The position numbers and the translations under genes were made by a program. Of a stretch of DNA of 64,000 nucleotides, positions 37,496 to 46,680 are shown in pieces; positions within the stretch are counted from its first letter, which is position 1, and every line of letters begins with the position of its first letter. A model generated the notes under the pieces. The model was not told the DNA's origin. It did no database searches and worked only from the letters and a program-made list of their open reading frames with translations. The stretch comes from Methylosinus sp. Sm6 (GTDB taxonomy: Bacteria > Pseudomonadota > Alphaproteobacteria > Rhizobiales > Beijerinckiaceae): positions 1-64,000 of the forward strand of contig NZ_JAINDZ010000004.1 of assembly GCF_019802345.1 (NCBI RefSeq), read 5' to 3'.

Positions 37496-40400
37496 ATGAT
37501 CACCTTCCGCAAATTCGCCGCCGCTTCCGACGGCAAGCTCGTCCGCATGTATTTCACAGAGGCGAGGCTCGACCCGCAGCAGGCGCAACAGACGTCGGAG
37601 ACCCTCGGCCGGCAACTGGAGCCGGGTTCGCGCCTCACCAGCTACTACACCGGCCGCGACGCCGGACCGGCTTGGCGACAGGACATGCCCCTCTCCGTCG
37701 CCCGCGCGCTCGGCATCAATTTTCATCACGCGCCCAAGGACGAGGAGCTCGACCGGCTGTTCGAGGGCAAGCGCGCCGACACGGGAGAGGCCTGGTCCAA
37801 GCACAAGCGAGAAATCAGCGGCTACGACTTCACCTTCTCGCCCCACAAATCCGTGACGCTCGCCGCCGAATTCGCGCAGGATCCAGCGGAGGCCGCCGCC
37901 ATCCGCAACGCCATCTACCGCGCCAATGACGCCGCGATGCGCTATGTCGCCCGCGAGATCGGCTGGGCCCGGCGCGGGCGCGCGGGGGAGAACGGCGCCG
38001 ATCCGGGCGCTGTCGGCTGGGTCAGCTTCCGACATTACATCGCTCGCCCGACCCTGCCGGTCCAGGACGGCCGCGCGGGCGCGACCTATCTCCTCGAAGC
38101 GCCGATCGCGGGCGACCCCCACGACCACATCCATAATGCGCTGTTCAATCTGGTCGTCACTGGCGAAGGCCATATCGGATCGCTCGACACCCAGCGGCTG
38201 CACGCCCGCGTCCACGAGTTTGGCGCCTTCGCCCAGGCCGTCCTCGCCGACGAATTGCGCGCGCTCGGCATTCGCGTCGCCTATGACGAGAAGGAGCAGG
38301 CCGCCGTCATTCTCGCCATCCCGCAATTCGCCAATGAGGCCTTCAGCAAGAGCACGCATCAGGTTCTGCGCAACGCCAAGGTCTTCGCGGCCGGCCAAGG
38401 GATCGATTGGGACGACATATCTGCGGAAAAGAAAGCCGAGATTCTCCGCGAGGCGGCGGCGGCCGCTCGCCTCGCCAAGCATGGCGAGAAGACGGATCAC
38501 AAAATCTGGCGGGATCAGGCGGAGGCGATGGGCTGGGAACACGTCACCGTCATGGAGGGCGCGAAGATCGCAGAGCTGCCGAGCGAGGAGCGGATCGAGC
38601 GGGCCTACGCCTTCGCGGCGAAGCATCTCGCCGAGGAATTCCACACGGCGGCCGTCATTGACCATGACCGGCTTCGTGTCCACGCAGCCCGCGGATTGAT
38701 CGGCGCCGGCGTCGCCGGTGGCGTCAAGGATATCGACAGGGTCGTCGAGCAGATCGAGCGCAAGGGGATCGAGATTCACGGCGAGCATGTCGATCTCGTC
38801 GCCGCCTGGGCAAAGCGCGAGAATGCCGAGGACGAGCCGCGACAGGTGCTCCGCGTCACCAACTCCGCGCAAATCGGCGTCGAGGAGGGCCTCCGCGGCT
38901 ATGCCGCGCGCGCGGCGCTGGACACATCCGGCGCGCTGGCGGCCGGCGACCTCCGGCGGGCCGTCGAGGCTTCAGGCCTCGATTTCGACAGCGAGCCGGA
39001 GCATGGAGCCGCTCAAAAGGCCGCGATTTATGCGCTCGGCCAGGGCGGCGCGCTCTCGCTCCTCACCGGCGTCGCCGGCGCGGGCAAATCCACGCTGTTG
39101 CGGCCCCTCGTCGCCGCCTGGAAGGCCGACACGCGTTACGAGGCCGCGGGCCGCGAGCTCGTCGGCGTCTCGACCGCGTGGCGACAGGCCGATCAGCTGC
39201 AGGACGCCGGCATCGATCGGACCAGCGCCCTCGAGCCATTGCTGAAATCCGTCGAGGCCGGCGAATTCACGCCCACCCGCAACACGATCCTCGTCATCGA
39301 CGAGATCAGTCAGATCGCGCCGCGGCCGATGCTGCGGCTGCTCGAGCTGCAGGCCGAGACCGGCATGACCATCAAGGCTCTGGGCGACCGCGAGCAGGCG
39401 CAGGCGATCGAAGCCGGGGATACGATCGAAATCCTGCGCCGCGCCATGCCGAAGTCGGCGCAGCCGGAACTGCTCACCGCCGTCCGTCAGGTCGATCGGC
39501 ACGACCGCCAGATCGCCGGCATGTTCCGTGACTCCGAGGCCGAGACCGCCCTCGCGATGAAACGCGACGATGGAACCGCGATGCTGGTCGGCGGAGACTT
39601 CGATCAGGTCGCCGCAAAGATCGCCGATTTCTATGTGAGCCGGCGCGACATTCTGAACGCCGCCGGCTCGAAGCGCGGGATCACCATTTCCGCTCCGACC
39701 AATGAGGACGCCGCCGCGATCAGCATGGCGATCCGGACGCGGCTCAAGGGGCGCGGGGAGATCGGCGCCGACGAGACGATTTACAAGGCGATCGCGCCGC
39801 GCGGCGCGAAGGAGCCGCACGCCTTCGATCTGCCGATCGCCACCGGCGACCATCTGCGGCTCTATCGCTACACATGGTCGAAGATCGACGGCAAGGACGG
39901 CCCGATCGGCTATAACGGCCATGTCGTGAAGGTGATGGGCAAGACCGCCGGCGGCCTCCTCCTGCAAAACGCCAAGGGCCAGGTCGGCGAGGTCGAGTGG
40001 CGCCGTCTGATCGACCCTGTGAGCAAAAGGCTGATGCTCGGCTTCGGCCACGCGCTCACGATCGACGCGGCGCAAGGCGTCACCTCGGACGAGCATATTG
40101 ACGCGCTGCCGCGGGGCAGCGCCGGCATCACGGCCTTCAAAGCCTATGTCGCGGAAAGCCGGGCCAGGGGGACGACCTGGACGATGATTTCCGAAGCGGC
40201 CGTCTTTGATGCCGAGAAGAGAAGCCGCGCGCTCGGCGACGCCAAGCCGATCGAGGCGGAAGACCTCTGGAAACGGGTCGCCGCCGATATGGCCTCCAAG
40301 CCCTATAAGTCGCTCGCCCTCGATCTCGTCGAGGCCTGCCGGCGCACGCGAGAGCGGTCGATCGATTCCTTCATCGAGCAGGGCCGCACGTTTCACAGGC

Positions 40401-40663
40401 GCCCCGACGACGCCAAAGATCCCGGCCGAAAAGCGCGGGAACGCATACGTTCGAAGATCGCAGCCGATGAAGTTGCGCCTCACATCGCCTCAATCGCGGA
40501 AGCCGCGAAAAGAAACGCGGCGATTCTCGACGACGCGTTGGCGAGCGTCGAGTCGGCGCTCCGTCGCAAACATTCCGTGCAGCGCCCCGATCATCGCACG
40601 ATCGAAGAAACGGCGACGGCCAATACTCCGGCGCGTCCGTCATCTCCGTCGCATGGCGCTTGA
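37496..40663 (+). CDS. MobF-type relaxase-helicase (TrwC/TraI-like)
   Basis: Bifunctional conjugative relaxase of 1055 residues. N-terminal relaxase: Tyr19 and the pair Tyr50-Tyr51 (SRLTSYYTGRDAGPAW), the FTFSPHKSVTLA strand and the metal-binding histidines 209, 211 and 213 in GDPHDHIHNALF. C-terminal RecD-like helicase: Walker A GVAGAGKST at residues 525-533 and Walker B ILVIDEISQIAPRP, then LGDREQAQAIEAGD. It would nick oriT, bind the 5' end covalently and unwind the plasmid. Its transport partner here is an I-type (Dot/Icm) system. Confidence 0.92.
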   Translation: MITFRKFAAASDGKLVRMYFTEARLDPQQAQQTSETLGRQLEPGSRLTSYYTGRDAGPAWRQDMPLSVARALGINFHHAPKDEELDRLFEGKRADTGEAWSKHKREISGYDFTFSPHKSVTLAAEFAQDPAEAAAIRNAIYRANDAAMRYVAREIGWARRGRAGENGADPGAVGWVSFRHYIARPTLPVQDGRAGATYLLEAPIAGDPHDHIHNALFNLVVTGEGHIGSLDTQRLHARVHEFGAFAQAVLADELRALGIRVAYDEKEQAAVILAIPQFANEAFSKSTHQVLRNAKVFAAGQGIDWDDISAEKKAEILREAAAAARLAKHGEKTDHKIWRDQAEAMGWEHVTVMEGAKIAELPSEERIERAYAFAAKHLAEEFHTAAVIDHDRLRVHAARGLIGAGVAGGVKDIDRVVEQIERKGIEIHGEHVDLVAAWAKRENAEDEPRQVLRVTNSAQIGVEEGLRGYAARAALDTSGALAAGDLRRAVEASGLDFDSEPEHGAAQKAAIYALGQGGALSLLTGVAGAGKSTLLRPLVAAWKADTRYEAAGRELVGVSTAWRQADQLQDAGIDRTSALEPLLKSVEAGEFTPTRNTILVIDEISQIAPRPMLRLLELQAETGMTIKALGDREQAQAIEAGDTIEILRRAMPKSAQPELLTAVRQVDRHDRQIAGMFRDSEAETALAMKRDDGTAMLVGGDFDQVAAKIADFYVSRRDILNAAGSKRGITISAPTNEDAAAISMAIRTRLKGRGEIGADETIYKAIAPRGAKEPHAFDLPIATGDHLRLYRYTWSKIDGKDGPIGYNGHVVKVMGKTAGGLLLQNAKGQVGEVEWRRLIDPVSKRLMLGFGHALTIDAAQGVTSDEHIDALPRGSAGITAFKAYVAESRARGTTWTMISEAAVFDAEKRSRALGDAKPIEAEDLWKRVAADMASKPYKSLALDLVEACRRTRERSIDSFIEQGRTFHRRPDDAKDPGRKARERIRSKIAADEVAPHIASIAEAAKRNAAILDDALASVESALRRKHSVQRPDHRTIEETATANTPARPSSPSHGA

Positions 40664-40704
40664 GCGGTCCGCTCCGAGCGGCGGCTCACACGCCCATGCA
40701 CGCC

Positions 40705-41436
40705 TCAACGTCCGACGGCATGTCTCCAGCCCGCGGCGACTGCCTCCTGCTCCGAGCAGAACCATTGTTCTCCGGCGTTCTGGTCGATCTTGACGCGGTC
40801 GTAGAACTGTTCGCCCGGCTTATGGAATCTCCGCTCGCCATTGCGACTGATGTTCCCTTTGATCTCGCAGTTCGCCGGCGCCGTTGCCTTCGCCGCATTC
40901 GAACCGATGGACCGCGATGCGAAAACCGGCCTGGGCGCGCCCACCGGCTTCGCCGCCGCCCAGATCTGCTCGAAGCGCGCCGCGAAGGCTTGCACGGCCG
41001 CTCGATCGCGGATGACGAGGAGATCATTGTCCTGCTGTTTGAGGCCCGACGCCGTCAAATTCGCAGAGCCCGAACGTAGCAGCGCGCCATCGACCGAATA
41101 GGATTTCAGATGCATGAATGGACCGGGCGGGCTGACGCGAAGGTTCTGCGAAACCTCTCGCAGGCGGTCGAGATCGCTCCCTTGGCTGGGGTCGAGAACG
41201 ACCCTGATCGCGACGCCACGCCGATGGGCGTCGATCAACGCGTCGATGACGGGCCAGTCCGTCAGCACATAGGCGGCCAGATCGATGGTCGAGCGCGCTG
41301 CGCGCAGCAGCGCCACATCGAAGCGCTCCAGGTTTTCGGCAGGGGCGAAATGGATCTCGACCGGTTCGGCCGCCATCGCGGGGCCGAGCGCCGCCAAAGC
41401 GAAGACGCTGGCGTAAAGCGACTGTCGGAAGGGCAT
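40705..41436 (-). CDS. Phospholipase-D-like protein with C-terminal Cys/Trp domain
   Basis: 243 residues with a signal peptide (MPFRQSLYASVFALAALGPA) and one HKD domain: IDLAAYVLTDWPVIDALIDA, then HLKSYSVDGALLRSGSANLT with His, Lys and the SGSAN loop. PLD nucleases of plasmids with one HKD act as dimers. The last 50 residues, CEIKGNISRNGERRFHKPGE and GEQWFCSEQEAVAAGWR, form a small domain seen in several exported nucleases. It is the last gene of the transfer operon; GGGGAG precedes the ATG at 41436. Confidence 0.87.
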   Translation of the reverse strand: MPFRQSLYASVFALAALGPAMAAEPVEIHFAPAENLERFDVALLRAARSTIDLAAYVLTDWPVIDALIDAHRRGVAIRVVLDPSQGSDLDRLREVSQNLRVSPPGPFMHLKSYSVDGALLRSGSANLTASGLKQQDNDLLVIRDRAAVQAFAARFEQIWAAAKPVGAPRPVFASRSIGSNAAKATAPANCEIKGNISRNGERRFHKPGEQFYDRVKIDQNAGEQWFCSEQEAVAAGWRHAVGR

Positions 41437-41483
41437 TCGATATTGCTCCCCTGAATTTTGACGCGCCCCGATGAGTGGACGTC

Positions 41484-42056
41484 TCATCCTCGCTCGATCG
41501 ATCTGAGATCGGGTCGGGCCATTCTAACGACGCCGGCCTCTCGCAGCATAGGTTCGAGCATCGCCACGGAGTAAGCGCGCCGCGCCCTCGCCCGCAGTAG
41601 CGGAATTCCGATCTCCCCGAATACCGCGTCGACGAATATGTCGCGCTCCCTGCGATGCGGGAGCGCATGAGTCCTGTCGTCCAATTCGATGGCTGCAACG
41701 GGTTCCAAGGTGCTGGAATTGCAGATGACGAAATCGATGCTCTTTCCGAACACCTTGTTCATCGCCGCACGCCTTTTCGAATTTCTCACCCGAAGATCGA
41801 CGTCGACCAGCTCGGCGAGCCGCACCTGCGCGAACACGCGAAAGCCCTCCCCGACCGCCTCGTCCAAGACGCTCAGGAACCGTTTTTCATTGGCCGTGAG
41901 AAATCGCCCACGCCGATAGGCAGGCCGACGGTCGACCAAGCCGATGAACGCGAGAAGCGCCAGAAGGAGGACGCCGAGCGCGACCAGAAGGGCGCCATTG
42001 CCGCCCGATATCCCCTCGATAAAATTGCCGATCCCCGCGCCGCGATCGCCGTTCAT
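41484..42056 (-). CDS. DUF2726 membrane-anchored nuclease-like protein
   Basis: 190 residues: one transmembrane helix (ALLVALGVLLLALLAFIGLV) then a DUF2726 domain, with LTANEKRFLSVLDEAV, the core DFVICNSSTLEPVAAIELDD and ERDIFVDAVFGEIGIPLLR. DUF2726 resembles the PD-(D/E)xK nuclease fold. The ATG at 42054-42056 overlaps the stop of a 48-codon frame as ATGA and has AGGAG six bases upstream. It lies between the coupling protein and the PLD-like gene. Confidence 0.83.
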   Translation of the reverse strand: MNGDRGAGIGNFIEGISGGNGALLVALGVLLLALLAFIGLVDRRPAYRRGRFLTANEKRFLSVLDEAVGEGFRVFAQVRLAELVDVDLRVRNSKRRAAMNKVFGKSIDFVICNSSTLEPVAAIELDDRTHALPHRRERDIFVDAVFGEIGIPLLRARARRAYSVAMLEPMLREAGVVRMARPDLRSIERG

Positions 42057-42199
42057 CGCGTCTCCTTTCGGCGCGCCCATTGTCGAGCCTGCGGGAATCT
42101 CTCCTTGTCGTCGCAGCCGGCGAGCGCGCTCGATAGGACGTAGAGCGGCGCCAGCGCCGCGACACGTTCGAGGTCGACAATCCGCGCCGGCGCCCTCAA
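42053..42199 (-). CDS. Small coupled open frame, possible lipoprotein
   Basis: 48 codons from a TTG (42197-42199) that overlaps the TGA of the coupling-protein gene; its own TGA overlaps the next ATG. The peptide begins MRAPARIVDLERVAALAPLY and continues VLSSALAGCDDKERFPQARQ. A basic-hydrophobic start and LAGC at residues 26-29 resemble a lipoprotein signal. Overlap at both ends argues that it is translated, but I know no family for it and TTG starts are uncertain. Confidence 0.45.
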   Translation of the reverse strand: MRAPARIVDLERVAALAPLYVLSSALAGCDDKERFPQARQWARRKETR

Positions 42200-44514
42200 G
42201 GGGAAATCTCCGCCCGCCGCCGCGCCGCCGGATTTTCCGCGGCCTCGGCTCCTCCGACGATCACCGCCGTGACCGTGGCCAAATCCGCCTGCAGCTTCTC
42301 CCGATTTTCCCGCGTGGGCAACGTCCCTTCGGTCTCCTGCAACGCCGCCTCGATTTTACCCAGAAGGGCCGCGGCCCTTTCTCGCGCCGCCGCTCCATCC
42401 TCGCCGATCGCCGCCTCGATTTCGACGACCTTCTCGAAGAGCGCCTTGTCGAATGGTTCGACAGGCCAAACGTCCCCCGTGGCCTCGCCTTTCGTTCCGT
42501 GCAGCGCCGACTTCAGCATGAGAGAAAAGCGCCCCCCCGCGCCCTGTCGCTCCTCGCGCGCGACAAACGGAACCTCGCCCGCCGCGCGGATCGCCGCGTC
42601 GACGCAAGCCTCCCTGTCGCCGCCCTTCGCTTTGGCGAGACGAAAGGCTTCGAATATCGCCTTCAACGTCGGCGCCATGGTCTCGCGGCCTCCGGCGGCG
42701 ACGATCCCATTCTCGATTCTGGCCGTGATTTCGCGGATCGCGTCGAGCCTCGCCTCCAGTTCGGCGTGGGCGGGCGGCGCGAGGGATATCCGCCTTACGA
42801 GGCGCTTGGGGCCCGAATTGTCGACATTCGCGTGAAAAACCTTCGCGTAGATCCGGCGGCCGCCGAACAGCATGATCGCCTCGCCCTCGATGAGGCTCTG
42901 CAGGTCTCGCCAGTTCACCCGCGACACCTGGCGCACATCGGCTTGGCGCGTGTCATGATAGACGCCGATGTCGCCGCCGCGAAAGCTCGTCGCCTGCGCC
43001 ACATCCGTCATGCCCGAGGTCTCCTCGATCCATTCGCGGGTGCGATTGGCGTCCTGCTGGCGCATCGCCGCGGTCAGATTGGCGTTGCCGAGCAGCGTAT
43101 AGGTCTTCTCCCCGAGCCGCGCGAAGATCCCCGAAACCTCCTGAAAGCCGAGCCAGAAGGCGATATTCAAGCTGCGGCCTTGCGCCATCATCCGGTCGAG
43201 ATCGCTCGTCGCATAATAGGCGAGCTCGTCCAGCACGATATGATAGGGAGCCTCCATGCCGAGCATTTCTTTCGGCATGCCGAGCATTTGCGCCATCATT
43301 CCGCGGAGCGACGTCACCACGATCTTGCCGAGGCCCGCCAATGTGTCGGAGGAGTTCTCCAGCGCCGGCAGGGAGACGACGAGAATGCGCCGGTTCAAGA
43401 CCACGTCGCGCATGTCGATGTCGCCCTGCTCGACCTTGAATATGTGCCCGAGCGACACGCCGAGCTGCGTGAACATCTCCGTGAAATAAAACCGCGCATA
43501 GCCGTGCTGCTTGGACGGATCATCGGATTTCTGCTTGTTGTAATCGAGGTCCGTGTCATAGCCGGGAAGCTCGCCGAGATAGGCGAGCAGCGGATAGACC
43601 ACGTCCTGCGGCAGATCGAGCGGAATGTCCTTCGCTTTGCCGGTCGCGGGGTCGCGCAATTCATAGTGACCCTTCACGGCGAGCTTCCAGATCACCCGCA
43701 GCTCGAGCGCATCCCGGATCTTCTCGATGTCGATCGGAATGCCGGCGTGATCTCTGATCCATGTCAGGACGGGGATCACCGCGCCGATCAAGGCGACGGC
43801 GCGGCTGCGGAAGACGCCGTTCGAGTCATTGGCGGCCTGCTCGCCGAGCTGGCTCACCACCATCTCGCGGATCGCGTCGGCGTTGCCCGTTGCGAAGGGA
43901 TTGAAGCTGTTGCTCTCTTTGCTCCCGCTGGCGACCAGGAGATTGAGATGCAGCACATCGTCCTCGCGACCGAACCGCCGCGCGAGCGCCATCACCTCGC
44001 CGAACAATGTGTGGTCGGCCTTGCCGTCGACGAGAACGAAGCCGCTCGCATGGGTCAGCGCATTGGAGACGAAGCCCAAAATCGCGGTCGTCTTGCCGGC
44101 GCCGGTCGTCCCCGGAATGGTAGCATGCTGTCGCCCGTCCTCGGCGGTGATCCACAATTCCCGGCCGGAGACGTCACGTCCGAGATAGATGATGCCCGCC
44201 GCCATGCGCGGCGCGCGGTTCTTGGGATCGGGATAGTTCCAGTCCGCGACGCCGGCGCTCTTTGGAAGCCGCATCGGCAGCTCGACTCGCCGCGTCAGGA
44301 CGAGGGCCGCGTAGCCGATCGCCGCCGGGAGAATCAGATCGACCGAAGCAGGCTCCAGCAGCATGAGTCCGGCCCCGACGCAGAGAACGGCGCCGGAAAA
44401 CTCGCTCATCAGCGAGCCCCAGACGCGCGTCGACATCGGCCGCAGATCGCGCAGCGCTTGCGCGCCCGATCGTTCGAACCTTTCCTGCGGTCCGGAAATC
44501 TCACGCGGGATCAT
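42196..44514 (-). CDS. dotL: DotL/IcmO/TrbC-type coupling ATPase
   Basis: Type IV coupling protein of 772 residues that hands relaxase-bound DNA to the channel. N-terminal membrane helices around residues 35-75, Walker A GTTGAGKTT at 135-143, Walker B HIVLDELAYYATSD, and the arginine/sensor region SLNIAFWLGFQEVSGIFARL. Overall layout matches DotL/IcmO and IncI TrbC rather than VirD4 or TraD. The C-terminal helical tail differs from the Legionella adaptor-binding region. Gene order dotM-unknown-dotL mirrors trbA-trbB-trbC of R64. Confidence 0.9.
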   Translation of the reverse strand: MIPREISGPQERFERSGAQALRDLRPMSTRVWGSLMSEFSGAVLCVGAGLMLLEPASVDLILPAAIGYAALVLTRRVELPMRLPKSAGVADWNYPDPKNRAPRMAAGIIYLGRDVSGRELWITAEDGRQHATIPGTTGAGKTTAILGFVSNALTHASGFVLVDGKADHTLFGEVMALARRFGREDDVLHLNLLVASGSKESNSFNPFATGNADAIREMVVSQLGEQAANDSNGVFRSRAVALIGAVIPVLTWIRDHAGIPIDIEKIRDALELRVIWKLAVKGHYELRDPATGKAKDIPLDLPQDVVYPLLAYLGELPGYDTDLDYNKQKSDDPSKQHGYARFYFTEMFTQLGVSLGHIFKVEQGDIDMRDVVLNRRILVVSLPALENSSDTLAGLGKIVVTSLRGMMAQMLGMPKEMLGMEAPYHIVLDELAYYATSDLDRMMAQGRSLNIAFWLGFQEVSGIFARLGEKTYTLLGNANLTAAMRQQDANRTREWIEETSGMTDVAQATSFRGGDIGVYHDTRQADVRQVSRVNWRDLQSLIEGEAIMLFGGRRIYAKVFHANVDNSGPKRLVRRISLAPPAHAELEARLDAIREITARIENGIVAAGGRETMAPTLKAIFEAFRLAKAKGGDREACVDAAIRAAGEVPFVAREERQGAGGRFSLMLKSALHGTKGEATGDVWPVEPFDKALFEKVVEIEAAIGEDGAAARERAAALLGKIEAALQETEGTLPTRENREKLQADLATVTAVIVGGAEAAENPAARRRAEISP

Positions 44515-44544
44515 ATGCCGCTCTCCGCGACGATGGGGCTCGTG

Positions 44545-44982
44545 TCATTGCTGCAGCCCGAAGGCGGCGGGACCGGATCGGCCGGCGTCGGCCGATGCGC
44601 CCGGAGCGGGCGTGATCTGCGGGGGCCGCTGCAGGTCGCGAGCAAGCGTCTCCGGCAATGACGTCGGAGACGGTGCGGCGGGCTCCGGCGACGCCACTGC
44701 CTGGTTCACGCCGAACGCCTTTTGCTGAGACGAGACGCTTCCCGCCCGAAAGCCCACATAGCCGACGGCCGACACGCCGAAGCCGACGAGCAGCGTCGTG
44801 AGCAATGACCGCCTCGTCGGCGAGGGGGACGCGCTGCGACGTTCGATCTCGGCGCCGAGGGCGTGACGCTGGCTGGCCGAGGTCGCGACGATCGCGCCGT
44901 CCAGATGCACATGAACGTCGATGTGAATATGCGGCGGCTCCGACACGGCCTTCGTCTCTTGCGTGGAAATGGCTTCGTCCAT
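44545..44982 (-). CDS. Unknown single-pass protein between dotM and dotL
   Basis: 145 residues. The N-terminus has the His-rich strand PPHIHIDVHVHLDGAIVATS, then one helix (SLLTTLLVGFGVSAVGYVGF) and a Pro/Ala-rich tail. It occupies the trbB position of R64, but TrbB is a thioredoxin-like Dsb protein and this protein has no cysteine, so they are not equivalent. No family recognised. Confidence 0.65.
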   Translation of the reverse strand: MDEAISTQETKAVSEPPHIHIDVHVHLDGAIVATSASQRHALGAEIERRSASPSPTRRSLLTTLLVGFGVSAVGYVGFRAGSVSSQQKAFGVNQAVASPEPAAPSPTSLPETLARDLQRPPQITPAPGASADAGRSGPAAFGLQQ

Positions 44983-45046
44983 CAGGGCCTCCTCGATCTT
45001 TCCTGAACCTCATGTTCGTGCCGAGCCGCGCGAATGAGAAGGCGCT

Positions 45047-46180
45047 TCAGACCTTCCGCACCGCCGCGAGCGCATTGTCGATCGCGGCCGTGCGCAAAGG
45101 CGCGCCCGCGATCAATTCGGAAGCCCAATGGTCGCGCGCCCCTATCGCTTCGACGAGCGGCGTCGGGTGAAGAAGAGGGTCGAACATGTCCGCCGGATAG
45201 CCCAAGGAGTGCAGCGCGTACCACAGCCGTCGATCGACGAGCTTCAGGAATCCGAATTGCGCCGGCGGGAAAACGCCCCCTTCCGCCCGCGCCGCGAGGA
45301 GAGCGCTCATGGCGGCCGGTGTGGTGAACCCATGCGCCGCCATCGTCTCGACCAGAGGCTGGCGCAAATCTCGTTCGCCCAGCCAATGATCGGCTCGCAC
45401 GACGAGGGCGTCCGGGAAGGCGAGCGCCCGATCGGGGCCTGCCCGCCCTTCCTTGCCGCTCATCCCCAGCGCCGACGAGAGATCGCCGAGATAGCGCTGC
45501 GCTTCGTCGCGGCGCCGGGCGCGATGCAGGGCAAGCGCCGCCAATATGCACCGGACATGCGCCGGCGCGTCTTCCGGCTCGCGCCTCGCCGAGCCGAGTT
45601 GACGCGTGAGCTCCGCCCGCGCCGGGCCCTCGACGAAGGCGCCCTTGTCGTCTGTCGCCCAGCGCTCGATCCATTCGGCGCGGGTCAAAGCGCGATCGGC
45701 GGGACGCGGCTTGGCCTGGTCGATATCGACCAGCCCCAACCGCCTGCGCACGAAGGCGGAGGGCGTCCGAAAGGATCGAAGCTGCTCGCGCATCAAAGCT
45801 TCGAGATCGAGTGCTCGGGAAAAGCGCTTCGCCCCGGCGCGGCTCGCGCACATGGCGGCGAGAGCCAGAATGACGCCGATCGAGGGCAGGAGAAAGAAGC
45901 GCCCGACCTCGCGGGCGAGCCGCAGCAGCTGCGGAAATTTCACCGTCGCCGGATTGGTCGCGATAACCTGCGCGTCGGCGACGTCGTAGCGATCAGTGAA
46001 CAGATGGATGAATCTCATCTGGCCGTGCAGGCCCTGCATGACGATCGCGCTGATCGCGGCGTGCTGCTCGTCCCAGAGATACCAGCCGCCGACGCCGACG
46101 CCGACAATGAAGACGGCGACGCTCATCAAAAAGGCGGCGCCGTCGCTCACACTGCCCTGCGAAGGGTGCGAAACAGACAT
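45047..46180 (-). CDS. dotM: DotM/IcmP/TrbA-type protein
   Basis: Inner-membrane partner of the DotL coupling protein. 377 residues, with N-terminal helices FLMSVAVFIVGVGVGGWYLW and FFLLPSIGVILALAAMCAS, then a soluble domain ending in the family signature FGFLKLVDRRLWYALHSLGY. Length and layout match DotM (380 residues in Legionella). Its ATG touches the stop of the transglycosylase gene at 46180. Confidence 0.9.
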   Translation of the reverse strand: MSVSHPSQGSVSDGAAFLMSVAVFIVGVGVGGWYLWDEQHAAISAIVMQGLHGQMRFIHLFTDRYDVADAQVIATNPATVKFPQLLRLAREVGRFFLLPSIGVILALAAMCASRAGAKRFSRALDLEALMREQLRSFRTPSAFVRRRLGLVDIDQAKPRPADRALTRAEWIERWATDDKGAFVEGPARAELTRQLGSARREPEDAPAHVRCILAALALHRARRRDEAQRYLGDLSSALGMSGKEGRAGPDRALAFPDALVVRADHWLGERDLRQPLVETMAAHGFTTPAAMSALLAARAEGGVFPPAQFGFLKLVDRRLWYALHSLGYPADMFDPLLHPTPLVEAIGARDHWASELIAGAPLRTAAIDNALAAVRKV

Positions 46181-46680
46181 TACTTTTCCCCAGAGGCGAC
46201 GGCCTGCCGCTGCAGACGCCTACCCTGCGCCAGGACCAGGCGGAGGTAGTCGGTCTTGTGTCGTTCATTGTGCGAATGATAGAGCCCGATACCCTCCCAG
46301 AGATCTCCATCCGCCTCGTCGAGCGCCTGTCGAAGAATCCAGGCCCCGCCTTCGACATTGGCGCAGAATTCATCGCGCAGAGCGCGATAGGCAGCGGCTC
46401 GCGACGCGCGCCAATGTTCCGCGAGCTTCGGCAACCAGATCTGGTTGACCTGCATCGGCCCGATGTCGACGGTGTCGTTCTTATTCTGGCTCACCGCGCC
46501 GAGCCGCCCGTTCTCGACATTCAGAAGGATCAGCAGAACCTCGGCGGGGATCGAGTGGGCGTGCGCGGCCGCGTCGATGCACTCCTTGACGAAGGTTCCT
46601 TTCGCCAGATCGTCGGCGGTGCGCGCCGGTTCGCAGGCCGCGACGAGGGAGACAGCGAGAATGGCGAGGGCGCGTCTCAT
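46180..46680 (-). CDS. Lytic transglycosylase-type lipoprotein
   Basis: 166 residues. Signal MRRALAILAVSLVAAC with a lipobox-like Cys16; the SLT domain has the catalytic Glu in LLILLNVENGRLGAVSQN and the motif DIGPMQVNQIWLPKL. Such enzymes open peptidoglycan for the secretion channel, like VirB1. It overlaps both neighbours by one to four bases, so it is part of the translationally coupled transfer operon. Confidence 0.88.
   Translation of the reverse strand: MRRALAILAVSLVAACEPARTADDLAKGTFVKECIDAAAHAHSIPAEVLLILLNVENGRLGAVSQNKNDTVDIGPMQVNQIWLPKLAEHWRASRAAAYRALRDEFCANVEGGAWILRQALDEADGDLWEGIGLYHSHNERHKTDYLRLVLAQGRRLQRQAVASGEK

Noticed and set aside
41944-44661. 905-codon plus-strand open frame opposite dotL
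   Set aside because: Antisense shadow rich in Arg/His; dotL motifs are all on the minus strand.
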